NCBI GenBank assembly: GCA_035559995.1
Contig: DATMAM010000036.1
Span: 43,237-107,236 of the forward strand
Source of the DNA: DATMAM01 sp035559995
GTDB lineage: Bacteria; Desulfobacterota; Binatia; UBA9968
Reading direction: 5' to 3'
Length of the DNA stretch: 64,000 bases
Shown: one piece after another, positions 33,130-42,496 of the stretch
Layout: the number at the start of each line of letters is the position of its first letter
Position numbering within the stretch: the stretch's first letter is position 1
The notes under the pieces: generated by a model
The model's database searches: none
Told to the model about the DNA's origin: nothing
The model's input: the letters and a program-made list of their open reading frames with translations, nothing else
Made by a program: the position numbers and the translations under genes

Positions 33130-36100
33130 ATGGCCGAGGACAGCATCCGCATCGTCGGCGCCAAGCAACACAATCTCAAAAATATCAATCTGGAGATCCG
33201 CCAGAATGCCCTGACCGTCATCACGGGCGTGAGCGGCTCGGGAAAGTCTACGCTCGCCTTCGATATTCTTTACGCCGAGGGGCAGCGCCGCTATGTCGAG
33301 AGCTTCTCGGCTTACGCGCGGCAGTTTCTCGACCGCATGGACAAGCCGGAGGTCGAGTCCATCGAAGGCATTCCGCCGGCCATCGCGATCGATCAAAGCC
33401 GGCCCGTGAAGACTTCGCGCTCGACGGTCGGCACGATGACCGAGCTGCACGATCATCTCAAGCTGCTTTTTTCCAAGGTCGCGATTCTGCACTGCCGCGG
33501 GTGCGGCCGAGCGGTCGAGCGAGACAGCGCGCAGTCTGTCTTGGGCAAGCTCGCCGCCGCTCCAGAAGGGACGCCCGTCGTCGTGACCTTTCCGCTTGCG
33601 ATCCCCGCCGGCGTCCCGTGGAGCGAAGTTCGATCCGGCCTGGAGCGAAGCGGCTTCCGGCGCCTGTTGCGCGCAGGCGAGCTCCGCGATCTCGAAGAGC
33701 TGGAGCACGCTTGCGGAGAATCGGAGATCGAAGTCGTCGTCGACCGGTTCGGCTACCGGCCGGAGGCGCGCAAGCGCATCACCGACTCTTTGGAGCAGGC
33801 TTTTCACTTCGGCAAAGGAAGGCTCAATCTCTACTTTCCCGCCGACGGCTGGCGCCGCGAGCCGTTCAGCAACCGCCTCCACTGCCCCCATTGCGACATC
33901 GCCTATCGCGATCCCGTGCCCAATCTCTTTTCGTTCAATAGCCCGCTCGGCGCGTGCGAGACGTGCCGGGGATTCGGCCGGGTCATCGACATCGACATGG
34001 ATCTGGTCATTCCCGATCAGAGTAAATCGCTCGCCGAGGGCGCGATCAAACCCTGGACCACGCAGGCGCGCGCGCGCCGCTTCCAGCGCCTGCTGGATTT
34101 CTGCCGGCGCAAGCGCATCTCGACGAAAAAGCCCTATCGCGAGCTGAGCGAAAGGGAAAAGAGGCTGATCTTGGAAGGCGACGGCGAGTTTCGCGGCGTG
34201 CGCGGCTGGTTTCGGCGCATGGAGCGGCGCAGCTACCGCATGCACGTGCGCGTGTTTCTCGCGCGCTATCGAGGCTATTTTCTCTGCCCGGCTTGCCAGG
34301 GAAGCCGGCTCAAGCCGGAAGCGCTCGATTACCGCATCGAGGGGAAAAATATCGCCGAGATCAACGCGATGAGCGTCGGGGCCGCCGCGCGTTTTTTCAA
34401 CGACCTCAAACTTTCGGGACAGGCCGACCAGGTCGCGCGCCTCATTCTCGACGAAATCCGCCGCCGCCTCGGGTATCTGGTCTCCGTCGGGCTCGAATAT
34501 CTGACTCTGGATCGCCAGTCGCGCACGCTCTCGGGCGGAGAGCTCGAGCGCGTGGATCTCACCACCGCGATCGGCTCGTCCCTGGTCAATACGTTGTACG
34601 TCCTGGACGAGCCCTCGATCGGCCTTCACCCGCGCGACAGCCACCGGCTGGTGGAGATCTTGCACCGGCTGCGCGCGAACCAAAACACCGTGGTCGTCGT
34701 CGAGCATGACCCCGAGATCATCAAAGAGAGCGACTTTGTCGTCGACCTGGGTCCCGGCGCCGGCGACAAGGGCGGCGAGGTCGTTTTTGCGGGAAGCTAC
34801 GACGGGCTGTTGCGCAGCGAGCATTCTTTGACAGGGGCCTATCTGGCGCAGCGCAAGAGCGTTCCGTTGCCGGCGCGCCGGCGCGCGCCCCTGGGGCAGC
34901 GAACCGTTAGGTTTTTCGGCGCGCGCGCCAACAACCTCAAGAACATCGATGTCGAAATTCCCCTGGGCCTGTTTGTTTGCATCACGGGAGTCTCGGGCTC
35001 GGGTAAGTCGAGCCTGGTCGAGGAGGTGATCTACCGCAATCTCAAAAAGCTCAAGGAAGCGCCCGGATCGCCGGTCGAGTCGTGCCGCCGCGTGGAAGGA
35101 AGCGACAAAGTCGCGGACGTGATCCTCGTGGACCAATCTCCCGTGGGCACCACGCCGCGCTCGAACCCGGCAACCTACATGAAAGCCTTTGACGGCATCC
35201 GCCGGCTGTTCGCCGCCGCCGAGCTTGCGCGCCTGCGCGGGTACACCGCCGCGACGTTCTCCTTCAACGTCGAGGGGGGCCGCTGCGAGACGTGCCGCGG
35301 CGAAGGCTTCGAAAAGATCGAGATGCAGTTTCTGTCGGACGTTTACGCCACGTGCCCCGAGTGCCGCGGCAGCCGCTTTCGCGGCGAGGTCCTCGAGGTG
35401 CTTTACCGCGGGCGCAATATTCAGCAGGTGTTGAACTTGACGGTGGTCGAAGCGCTGGAGTTTTTCAAAGACAGCCCGGAGATCGTCGCGGCGCTGGAGC
35501 CTTTGCGGCTCGTCGGCCTGGACTACATCCGGCTCGGCCAGCCGTTGACGACGCTCTCGGGAGGGGAGTCGCAGAGGCTCAAGCTCGCGGCGCACATGGC
35601 GAAGGCGCGCCGGGCGGGCACTTTGTTTATTTTCGACGAGCCGACCACCGGCCTTCATTTTCAAGATGTCGAAAAATTGCTCCACGCCCTCAACGAGCTG
35701 GTGGACCAGGGGCACACGGTGCTCGTGATCGAGCACAACATGGACGTGATCAAGTGCGCCGATCATATCATCGACCTCGGGCCCGAAGGGGGCGACGGCG
35801 GCGGCGAGATCGTCGCGGTCGGCACCCCCGCGGAGATCGCGCGGAACGAGCGCTCCCATACCGGCCGCTATCTGGCGTCGTATCTGGGCCGAGCCGGCTC
35901 GCCCTTTCATCCCGTGCTGGAGAAAAAGGTTCAGGGGTGGCGGGGCTCGGACGGTGACGGGTCGGCCGGCGCGGGCGATGGCGAGAACGCGATCACGATC
36001 GTGGGGGCAAAGGAGCACAACCTCAAGAACATTGACCTAAAAATTCCGCGCGATCGGTTTGTGGTGATCACGGGCCTGAGCGGCTCCGGCAAGTCCTCGC

Positions 36101-38829
36101 TCGCGTTCGATATCGTGTATGCCGAGGGACAGCGCCGCTACATCGACAGCCTGTCCGCCTACGCGCGGCAGTTTCTCAAGATCATGGCGCGGCCCAACGT
36201 GGATCTTGTTTCCGGTATCCCGCCCACCGTTGCGATCGAGCAGCGCCTGAGCCAGGGCGGGCGCAAATCCACGGTCGCAACCGTAACCGAAATTTATCAT
36301 TATCTGCGCCTGTTGTACGCCAAAGTCGGCGAGCAGCACTGCGTCGGGTGCGGCCGTGCGATCACGAGCTTGTCCAAAAGCCAGATTTTGGATCGCATCG
36401 CGCGCGCTCACCGCGGCAAGGAGGTCACGGTCCTGAGCCCGATCGTGCGCGGCCGCAAAGGATTCCACAAAGAAGTGATTTCCGGAGCGGCGCGGCTCGG
36501 CTATCGCCGGGCGCGCATCGACGGCAAGATCGTCGATCTCCGCGCGCCCGAGCTGCGCCCGGGCCTCGAGCGCTTCCGCGAGCACGATATCGACATCGTG
36601 ATCGGCAAGGCGAAAGCCGGAACTCAGGAGCTCGCGCGGATCGTCGATCAGGGCCTGCGGCTCGGAAACGACATCATTCATCTGATCGGCGCGGGCAAAG
36701 AGCAGATTTTCAACCAGCGGCTTTTCTGCCACCGCTGCGGCGTGGGTTACGACCCGCTCGATCCGCGCCTGTTTTCGTTCAACAGCCGCCAGGGCGCGTG
36801 CGACGATTGCGGCGGGATGGGCGTGCATTGGGAGTTCGATCAGGCGCTGTTTCTCGCCGACGAGGAAAAATCACTCGCTGAGGTCGTCGAGGCGCTCGGA
36901 TCGGGACGGCCGGAGCTGAAAAAAGCGCTTTACCGGCTTCTGCGCCAAGCCGAAGAAGGCGGCGTCGACATCCACAGGCCGTTTGCGCGCCTGGGGGAGC
37001 GGAGCAAAAACTACGCGCTCCACGGCGGCCAAAAGCCGGTCCCCTTCCAGGGCTTCCTCTCTTACCTGACGAGTCTCTTTAACGGTGCCGACGACGACCT
37101 TTCCGCGTATCTGTGGCAATTCATGAGCGAGGCGGTTTGCCCGACCTGCCAGGGGCGCCGCCTCAACGCGAGAGCGCAGGCGGTCAAGGTCGACGGGCGG
37201 GCCATCTGGGAGGTTACCGCGCTTTCGGTCCAGGACGCGCTCGCGTACGTTCACGGGCTGAAGGAAAAGATCGGCGCCGCCGCCGAGCGCGATCGGGCGG
37301 TCGTCGAGCGGGTCCTGCGCGAGATCGCGCAGCGGCTAAAGTTTCTCTGCGAGGTGGGGCTTTCCTACCTCACTTTGGATCGGGCCGCCGATACGCTTTC
37401 AGGCGGGGAGGCGCAGCGCATCCGCCTCGCGGCGCAGCTCGGGTCGAACCTGCGCGGCGTCTGCTACATCCTGGACGAGCCCACGATCGGGCTTCATCCG
37501 CGCGACAACCATATGCTGCTCGGAACCTTGAGGCGGCTGCGCGAGCAGGGAAACACCGTGCTGGTCGTCGAGCACGACGATGCCACGATTCGCTCCTCCG
37601 ATCTCGTCGTCGATTTGGGTCCGGGAGCGGGAGTGCACGGCGGCCGGGTGGTCGCGATCGGCACCGCGGCCGAGATCATGGCGAACCCCGTCTCGGTCAC
37701 CGGCGCTTACTTGAGCGCGCGGCGGCGGCGCACCTGGCCGGGCCGGCTGTTTGCCGGAGTTTCGTGGCTGACGGTCCACGGCGCGCGCGCGAACAATCTT
37801 AAAAATATCGACGTGCGGTTTCCTCTGGGAGCTTGGACGTGCGTGACGGGCGTTTCGGGTTCGGGCAAGAGCACGCTCGTGAAAGAGGTTCTTTACCGGG
37901 GGGTGAAAATGAAGCTCGGACAGTTCGACGGCCGCCCCGGCGCGCACCGCAGCATCACGGGCTGGGAGAAGCTCGAGCGCGCGGTCGAGGTCGATCAAAC
38001 GCCGATCGGGAAAACGCCGCGCTCCATTCCCGCGTCTTATGTCGGCTTTCTCGATGAAATCCGCAGGCTCTTCACGCTCGCTCCCGAGGCGCGGATGCGC
38101 GGCTACACGCCGAGTCGGTTTTCGTTCAACGTCCCCGGCGGGCGCTGCGAGCAATGCGCCGGGCAGGGAAAGATCAAAAAGGAAATGAGCTTTCTACCGG
38201 ACGTTTTCGTCGATTGCGACGCCTGCGGCGGCGAGCGCTTCAACGAGGAAACCCTGAGCATTCGCTACAACGGCAAGAACATCGCCGATGTCCTCCGCAT
38301 GACGGTCGAGGAGGCGGCGGAATTCTTTCACGCCTTTCCCAAGATCGCCGGCCCGCTCGAAGTGCTCGACGAGATCGGTATGGGCTATATCACGCTCGGG
38401 CAGGCCAGCACGACGCTTTCGGGCGGCGAAGCGCAGAGGATCAAGCTCGCGTACGAGCTGGCAAAGCAGTCGCGCGGCAAGACGCTCTACGTGCTCGACG
38501 AGCCGACGACCGGTCTCCATTTCGCCGACGTGGAGAAGCTGATTCACATCCTGCACCGGCTGGTGGAAATGGGCAACACCGTCGTGACGATCGAGCACAA
38601 TCTCGACATCATCAAGGAGGCCGACTATTTGCTCGACCTCGGACCCGAAGGAGGCGATGCGGGCGGATACGTGGTCGCTGCGGGGCCGCCTTTGAACGTG
38701 ATCAACGACGGCGCCGCTTCCTACACGGCGCGCTATCTCCGGGACTATCTCAACGGCTCGGTTTCGCCGGTTGAGGGCGCTGTGCTTCCTTCGCCTCGTT
38801 CCACCACGCGTCCATCTGTTCGAGAGTGA
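33130..38829 (+). CDS. uvrA: Double-length excinuclease ABC subunit A (tandem UvrA fusion)
   Basis: The product is 1,899 residues, twice the usual 940. UvrA finds DNA lesions for nucleotide excision repair, loading UvrB. Two complete UvrA units are joined, the second beginning near residue 952 (NAITIVGAKEHNLKNIDLKI). Four Walker A loops (SGSGKS/T near 35, 621, 983 and 1575) and four signatures are visible: LSGGELERVDL near 466 (a variant), LSGGESQRLKL near 810, LSGGEAQRIRL near 1422 and LSGGEAQRIKL near 1762. Paired CxxC zinc modules occur in each unit (near 250-279, 718-744, 1199-1227 and 1673-1699). One chain could thus act as the dimer normally formed by two. The last 20 or so residues form a tail overlapping mazG. 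Start ATG has only a weak GAAAG site. Confidence 0.95.
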   Translation: MAEDSIRIVGAKQHNLKNINLEIRQNALTVITGVSGSGKSTLAFDILYAEGQRRYVESFSAYARQFLDRMDKPEVESIEGIPPAIAIDQSRPVKTSRSTVGTMTELHDHLKLLFSKVAILHCRGCGRAVERDSAQSVLGKLAAAPEGTPVVVTFPLAIPAGVPWSEVRSGLERSGFRRLLRAGELRDLEELEHACGESEIEVVVDRFGYRPEARKRITDSLEQAFHFGKGRLNLYFPADGWRREPFSNRLHCPHCDIAYRDPVPNLFSFNSPLGACETCRGFGRVIDIDMDLVIPDQSKSLAEGAIKPWTTQARARRFQRLLDFCRRKRISTKKPYRELSEREKRLILEGDGEFRGVRGWFRRMERRSYRMHVRVFLARYRGYFLCPACQGSRLKPEALDYRIEGKNIAEINAMSVGAAARFFNDLKLSGQADQVARLILDEIRRRLGYLVSVGLEYLTLDRQSRTLSGGELERVDLTTAIGSSLVNTLYVLDEPSIGLHPRDSHRLVEILHRLRANQNTVVVVEHDPEIIKESDFVVDLGPGAGDKGGEVVFAGSYDGLLRSEHSLTGAYLAQRKSVPLPARRRAPLGQRTVRFFGARANNLKNIDVEIPLGLFVCITGVSGSGKSSLVEEVIYRNLKKLKEAPGSPVESCRRVEGSDKVADVILVDQSPVGTTPRSNPATYMKAFDGIRRLFAAAELARLRGYTAATFSFNVEGGRCETCRGEGFEKIEMQFLSDVYATCPECRGSRFRGEVLEVLYRGRNIQQVLNLTVVEALEFFKDSPEIVAALEPLRLVGLDYIRLGQPLTTLSGGESQRLKLAAHMAKARRAGTLFIFDEPTTGLHFQDVEKLLHALNELVDQGHTVLVIEHNMDVIKCADHIIDLGPEGGDGGGEIVAVGTPAEIARNERSHTGRYLASYLGRAGSPFHPVLEKKVQGWRGSDGDGSAGAGDGENAITIVGAKEHNLKNIDLKIPRDRFVVITGLSGSGKSSLAFDIVYAEGQRRYIDSLSAYARQFLKIMARPNVDLVSGIPPTVAIEQRLSQGGRKSTVATVTEIYHYLRLLYAKVGEQHCVGCGRAITSLSKSQILDRIARAHRGKEVTVLSPIVRGRKGFHKEVISGAARLGYRRARIDGKIVDLRAPELRPGLERFREHDIDIVIGKAKAGTQELARIVDQGLRLGNDIIHLIGAGKEQIFNQRLFCHRCGVGYDPLDPRLFSFNSRQGACDDCGGMGVHWEFDQALFLADEEKSLAEVVEALGSGRPELKKALYRLLRQAEEGGVDIHRPFARLGERSKNYALHGGQKPVPFQGFLSYLTSLFNGADDDLSAYLWQFMSEAVCPTCQGRRLNARAQAVKVDGRAIWEVTALSVQDALAYVHGLKEKIGAAAERDRAVVERVLREIAQRLKFLCEVGLSYLTLDRAADTLSGGEAQRIRLAAQLGSNLRGVCYILDEPTIGLHPRDNHMLLGTLRRLREQGNTVLVVEHDDATIRSSDLVVDLGPGAGVHGGRVVAIGTAAEIMANPVSVTGAYLSARRRRTWPGRLFAGVSWLTVHGARANNLKNIDVRFPLGAWTCVTGVSGSGKSTLVKEVLYRGVKMKLGQFDGRPGAHRSITGWEKLERAVEVDQTPIGKTPRSIPASYVGFLDEIRRLFTLAPEARMRGYTPSRFSFNVPGGRCEQCAGQGKIKKEMSFLPDVFVDCDACGGERFNEETLSIRYNGKNIADVLRMTVEEAAEFFHAFPKIAGPLEVLDEIGMGYITLGQASTTLSGGEAQRIKLAYELAKQSRGKTLYVLDEPTTGLHFADVEKLIHILHRLVEMGNTVVTIEHNLDIIKEADYLLDLGPEGGDAGGYVVAAGPPLNVINDGAASYTARYLRDYLNGSVSPVEGAVLPSPRSTTRPSVRE

Positions 38830-39586
38830 GCTCGCGCAGCTCCTTGCCGGCCTGCCGGGCTCGCTCTTCGATATAGTGGAAGCGCTCGATGAAGCGCGCG
38901 ATCGCGCGGCGCAGCGCGTCTTCGGGATTTACGGCGAGAAAGCGCGCGAGGTTGACGAGCGCAAACAACAGATCGCCGAACTCCTCCTCCACGCGCCGCT
39001 TCTCGCTTCCGTCTGCGGCTGGTTTTTGGCGCGCGGCGGCGCGCAGCTCGCGGCACTCTTCCTCGACTTTTTGGATGACGCCGCCGGCGTCGGGCCAGTC
39101 GAAGCCCACGCGCGCCGCGCGTTCCTGAATCTGGAGCGCGCGAAGGAGCGCGGGGAGGCTTACCGCGACGCCGTCCAGAACCGAGCCCGCCTGTTTCTTT
39201 TCTTGGCGCTCGTTTTGTTTGAGGACTTCCCATTGGGCGAGCACGGCCGCCGCGGTCCGAGGCTTCTCGTCGGATTTCATGTCGCCAAACACGTGCGGGT
39301 GGCGGCGGACGAGTTTTTCGTTCAGGCGCGCGATAACGTCTTCGATCGTGAAGCGCTTGTCTTCCGCTGCAATTTGCGCGTGAAAGACGACCTGCAGGAG
39401 AAGGTCGCCCAGCTCTTCGCGCAGGCGCCCGGCGTCGCCGCGATCGATCGCCTCGAGCACTTCATAGGCCTCCTCGAGCAGGTTGGGCTTGAGCGAGTCG
39501 TGCGTTTGCTCGCGATCCCACGGGCAGCCGCCGGGCGAGCGGAGCTTCTCCAACAGAGCGACGAGCCGGTCAAAATTCTCGGACAT
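38750..39586 (-). CDS. mazG: Nucleoside triphosphate pyrophosphohydrolase MazG
   Basis: The product is 278 residues from the ATG at 39586-39584. It hydrolyses nucleoside triphosphates to monophosphates and pyrophosphate, cleaning damaged nucleotides or lowering ppGpp. Two MazG domains are present: the first with LLEEAYEVLEAIDRG and LREELGDLLLQVV, giving the EExxE...ExxD magnesium site, the second with VEEECRELRAA and VEEEFGDLLFALV. The start 'LVALLEKLRSPGGCPWDREQ' is typical. The last 80 bases overlap the 3' end of the convergent uvrA gene. The open frame extends upstream into antisense of the neighbouring NIPSNAP gene, which I regard as spurious. Confidence 0.95.
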   Translation of the reverse strand: MSENFDRLVALLEKLRSPGGCPWDREQTHDSLKPNLLEEAYEVLEAIDRGDAGRLREELGDLLLQVVFHAQIAAEDKRFTIEDVIARLNEKLVRRHPHVFGDMKSDEKPRTAAAVLAQWEVLKQNERQEKKQAGSVLDGVAVSLPALLRALQIQERAARVGFDWPDAGGVIQKVEEECRELRAAARQKPAADGSEKRRVEEEFGDLLFALVNLARFLAVNPEDALRRAIARFIERFHYIEERARQAGKELRELTLEQMDAWWNEAKEAQRPQPAKPSR

Positions 39587-39681
39587 GGTGAACCGTTTGC
39601 GCGACGCCGGGCGCCGGCCTCCGGGGCACAGAAATCCGCCGCGAATCTCCAGCTTTTTCGGCCAAAAGCGGGCCGAGCGGC

Positions 39682-40296
39682 CTAGTGCAGCGGCGAAAAC
39701 GGCGCCGGGATGCCGATCATGTTTTCCTGTTTGACCAGAAATTCGCGCGTCGGCGGCGGCCACTGCCCGCTCTTCATCGCTTCGGCGCGAATGCGGTCGC
39801 GCGCGGCGCCGTCCTCGTAAGGCCAGATGTGGATGAACTGGTTGAGCGGCCCGATGGCGGTCGTCCAGCAAGCCGCCAGAGGCGAAAGCTTGGTGCGGCC
39901 GTCGATCAGCTTCGCCCAGCGCTCGAGGACGGTGGGGATCGTGCCGGGCTTGTAGGTGTAGGTCCGGATCTCGTAAATGTTGCCCAGTTTCTTGTCTCCC
40001 AGCGGCGGCGAGAAGGGCGCGGGAACGACGATCTTGCTCTCCTGCGTGACAATGAACTCGTGCGTCTTGGGGGGCCATTTGCCGGTCTTGCGCGCTTCCT
40101 GGCCGATGCGCTCCCGCGCCTCGAAGCTGTCGTAAGGCCAGCAGTGAATCACCTGGTTGAGCGTGCCGATATCCGAATGCCAGAAGGCGCCGAGCGGGGA
40201 AAACTGCAGGCGGGCGGGGAGGCCCTCGGTAAACGCGGCGAGAAAATCCTGCAGCGCGCCCGGCTTGAGCGTATAGGTGCGCATTTCGATGATCAT
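39682..40296 (-). CDS. NIPSNAP family protein (two tandem domains)
   Basis: The product is 204 residues made of two NIPSNAP ferredoxin-like repeats: MIIEMRTYTLKPGALQDFLA (1-98) and IYEIRTYTYKPGTIPTVLER (106-204), each ending near PAPFSP. The domain is an alpha-beta barrel dimer fold of poorly known function, often encoded near catabolic genes. GGAGG stands six bases before the ATG. It lies 95 bases upstream of mazG on the same strand, possibly co-transcribed, though no shared role is evident. The internal duplication would let one chain form the barrel normally made by a dimer, which is inference. Confidence 0.85.
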   Translation of the reverse strand: MIIEMRTYTLKPGALQDFLAAFTEGLPARLQFSPLGAFWHSDIGTLNQVIHCWPYDSFEARERIGQEARKTGKWPPKTHEFIVTQESKIVVPAPFSPPLGDKKLGNIYEIRTYTYKPGTIPTVLERWAKLIDGRTKLSPLAACWTTAIGPLNQFIHIWPYEDGAARDRIRAEAMKSGQWPPPTREFLVKQENMIGIPAPFSPLH

Positions 40297-40364
40297 GATC
40301 GCCTCCTTGGTATTTTGCTCCTTGTGTGCCTTCCGTGGAAAGAAAGTCGGCGTCTCCTTCTTTT

Positions 40365-40459
40365 CGTCATGCCCGCGGAGGCGGGCATCCAGGATCGTTA
40401 GGTTTCCCGGACCCGGGGCGCGCTAGCGCGAGTGCGGTCCGGGGCCGTCTGGGATGACG
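40365..40459. repeat. MITE/REP-like intergenic element with CGTCAT termini
   Basis: The 95-base stretch starts CGTCATGCCCGCGGAGGCGG and ends CTGGGATGACG, so its ends are inverted repeats. The centre holds GCGCGCTAGCGCG. CGTCAT-CCCGC elements of this kind are widespread non-coding repeats in proteobacterial genomes. Confidence 0.6.
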
Positions 40460-40467
40460 CCTTTGCG

Positions 40468-41508
40468 CTACCTTCTCGCGCCGTCCGGTACCTCACCGCC
40501 CCAGATTTCCCTGAGAAAGCCGCTCTTTGTCAAGTTCTCGGCAAAGGAGTTGTCGACCAGCTCCGGCGCTTTTTTCCTGACGCTTGTCCCTTGCTCGCGG
40601 GCGATCTCCATGGCGGCGGCGACCGCGTCGACCGGCACGAGCATGCGGCGGTTGACGATCGCCTTCGCGTAGGCGTTGTACGCCGACTGCAGGGCTTCCG
40701 GGTCGGCCGTCTTCATCGCTTTTGCCATCGACGCTTTTGCTTTGTCCGGATTGTTGTCGACAAAAGCCAGCGATTCGGCCATCGCGGCGACGAACCGCTG
40801 CACCAACAGGGGTCGCTCCTTCAGGCTTTTGAGGTTGGTGTGAACGGAGCTGTAGATGAACGGGATGTCAAGGTCGCCCAAGGTATAGATCACGTTAAAG
40901 CCGTCTTTTTTGCCGCGCACGTCGAGCGGCGGCGTGATCACCAGCGCCTGCACGATGTCCTGCAACATCGCGTGGTAACGCTCGGATTGGCTGCCGCCGA
41001 TCGGGCGGATTTTCACGTCCCCCTCGGACAGGTTGAATTTCTTGAGCACGGCTTTGGAGAGCCGAAAACTCAGGTCGCCGGGGCGCGTCACGCCGATCGT
41101 CTTGCCCTTCAGGTCCTCGGGCCGCTTGATGTCTTTGCGCGCCAGCATCACGTAGGGGAGGCCGACGAGCGGGGAGGCGACCAGCTTGACGTCGATCCCG
41201 CTGGCCATCCCGGGGATGGTCGCGTCGGCGGCGCAGTACAGAAACTGAACTTCGTCGAAGGCCATGGCCGCGAGCGCGACGCCGCTCCCGCGAATAAAGA
41301 CGTTGCTCGCCTTGATGCCGTACTTGTCGAAAAGGCCGTGGTCGAGCGCCGTATAGAGATGCACAAAACCGCCGGAGACCGCGCAAGTGGCAACGCGCAC
41401 GCTGGCGGGAGGCTCGCCCGCTTTGGCGAGGTAAGGATTGGCGTCAGCCAAACGGGGGAAGCAAAAAAGTTCGAGCGTCAGCAGCGCGAGGAAAAAATTG
41501 CTTTTCAT
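40468..41508 (-). CDS. SsuA/NitT-TauT-type ABC substrate-binding protein
   Basis: The product is 346 residues. The signal peptide is MKSNFFLALLTLELFCFPRL ADAN. 'ASVRVATCAVSGGFVHLYTA' and 'HGLFDKYGIKASNVFIRGSG' followed by 'DLKGKTIGVTRPGDLSF' are typical of the SsuA/TauA/ThiY group that binds sulfonates, taurine, nitrate or pyrimidine thiamine precursors. No partner transporter genes adjoin it, making it another orphan. A REP/MITE-like element lies directly downstream of its stop. The ligand is not assignable from the visible residues. Confidence 0.85.
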   Translation of the reverse strand: MKSNFFLALLTLELFCFPRLADANPYLAKAGEPPASVRVATCAVSGGFVHLYTALDHGLFDKYGIKASNVFIRGSGVALAAMAFDEVQFLYCAADATIPGMASGIDVKLVASPLVGLPYVMLARKDIKRPEDLKGKTIGVTRPGDLSFRLSKAVLKKFNLSEGDVKIRPIGGSQSERYHAMLQDIVQALVITPPLDVRGKKDGFNVIYTLGDLDIPFIYSSVHTNLKSLKERPLLVQRFVAAMAESLAFVDNNPDKAKASMAKAMKTADPEALQSAYNAYAKAIVNRRMLVPVDAVAAAMEIAREQGTSVRKKAPELVDNSFAENLTKSGFLREIWGGEVPDGARR

Positions 41509-41591
41509 GCGATAGGTCGCTGGCTTTTGGTTTTGGGAGAGAATAGAAAAAAGTCATCGTTGCGTCAATCGATCTCGCGCCGGGAGGACGG

Positions 41592-42401
41592 ATGCAAACC
41601 AAGGAGCTTGGCACAACGGGAGTACAAATCCCCGAAATCGGGCTCGGCACGTGGCAGTACCGCGGCGGCGTCGAGCCGTTGCGGAGAGGGATCGAGCGGG
41701 GAGCTTTTCTCATCGACACGGCCGAGATGTACGGCACCGAAGGCGTCGTGGGAGAAGCGATCAAGGGAATTCGGGACAAAGTGTTTGTCGCAACGAAAGT
41801 GACCGGCACGCACCTGCGCTATGACGAGGTTCTGCGCGCCGCCGAGGGGAGTCTCAAGCGCCTCGGGGTGGAGCGCATCGACCTTTACCAGATTCACTGG
41901 CCGGACCGGAGCGTTCCCATCGCCGAGACGATGGCGGCGATGGAAAAGCTCGTCGACGACGGGAAGGTGCGCTATATCGGCGTGAGTAATTTTTATCTTG
42001 CGGATCTTGCGCAAGCCGAGCGGGCGATGAAGAAGTACCGGATCGTCGCCAATCAGGTCAAATATTCCCTGTTGCAACGAGGCATCGAGAAAGACCTCAT
42101 GGCGTATTGTCAAAAGAACGGGATCACGATCATCGCTTACAGCCCGTTGGGAAAGGGCGAGCTGGTCTCGGTGCCGCTTCTCAGGAGAAGAAACGCCATG
42201 AAGGTGCTGCAGAATGTCGCCAGAGAAACGGGAAAAACGATGGCGCAAGTGGCGCTGAACTGGTGCATCGTCAAGCCGAACGTGGTCGCGATTCCCAAAT
42301 CCGACAGCGTGGAGCGAACGGTTGAAAACTGCGGCGCATCGGGGTGGAGGTTATCGGAAGCTGAGATGCGAGCGTTAAATGAAGCGTTCCCGAGCGACTG
42401 A
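41592..42401 (+). CDS. Aldo/keto reductase
   Basis: The product is 269 residues, typical of the short bacterial branch related to DkgA/B and YafB. The family reduces aldehydes and ketones with NADPH in the cytoplasm. The tetrad is visible as Asp and Tyr in LIDTAEMYGTEGVVGEAI, Lys in VFVATKV, and His in LYQIHWPDRS. 'KVRYIGVSNFYLADLA' and the C-terminal NADPH-binding 'VAIPKSDSVERTVENCGASG' are as expected. It is divergent from the SsuA-like gene and 95 bases ahead of the Uma2 gene. The natural substrate is not deducible. Confidence 0.92.
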   Translation: MQTKELGTTGVQIPEIGLGTWQYRGGVEPLRRGIERGAFLIDTAEMYGTEGVVGEAIKGIRDKVFVATKVTGTHLRYDEVLRAAEGSLKRLGVERIDLYQIHWPDRSVPIAETMAAMEKLVDDGKVRYIGVSNFYLADLAQAERAMKKYRIVANQVKYSLLQRGIEKDLMAYCQKNGITIIAYSPLGKGELVSVPLLRRRNAMKVLQNVARETGKTMAQVALNWCIVKPNVVAIPKSDSVERTVENCGASGWRLSEAEMRALNEAFPSD

Positions 42402-42496
42402 CCAAAACGAAGCCAGAACCATCAAACGCCGGCGACGTCTGGCTTGGGCCGGGATCGAGGGTGTGGTAAGATCCTAGTTATTCGGAGCGAGGTACA

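Noticed and set aside
32749..36018. 1,089-codon minus-strand frame opposite uvrA
   Set aside because: It is the antisense shadow of the first UvrA unit, with no domain and no ribosome site.
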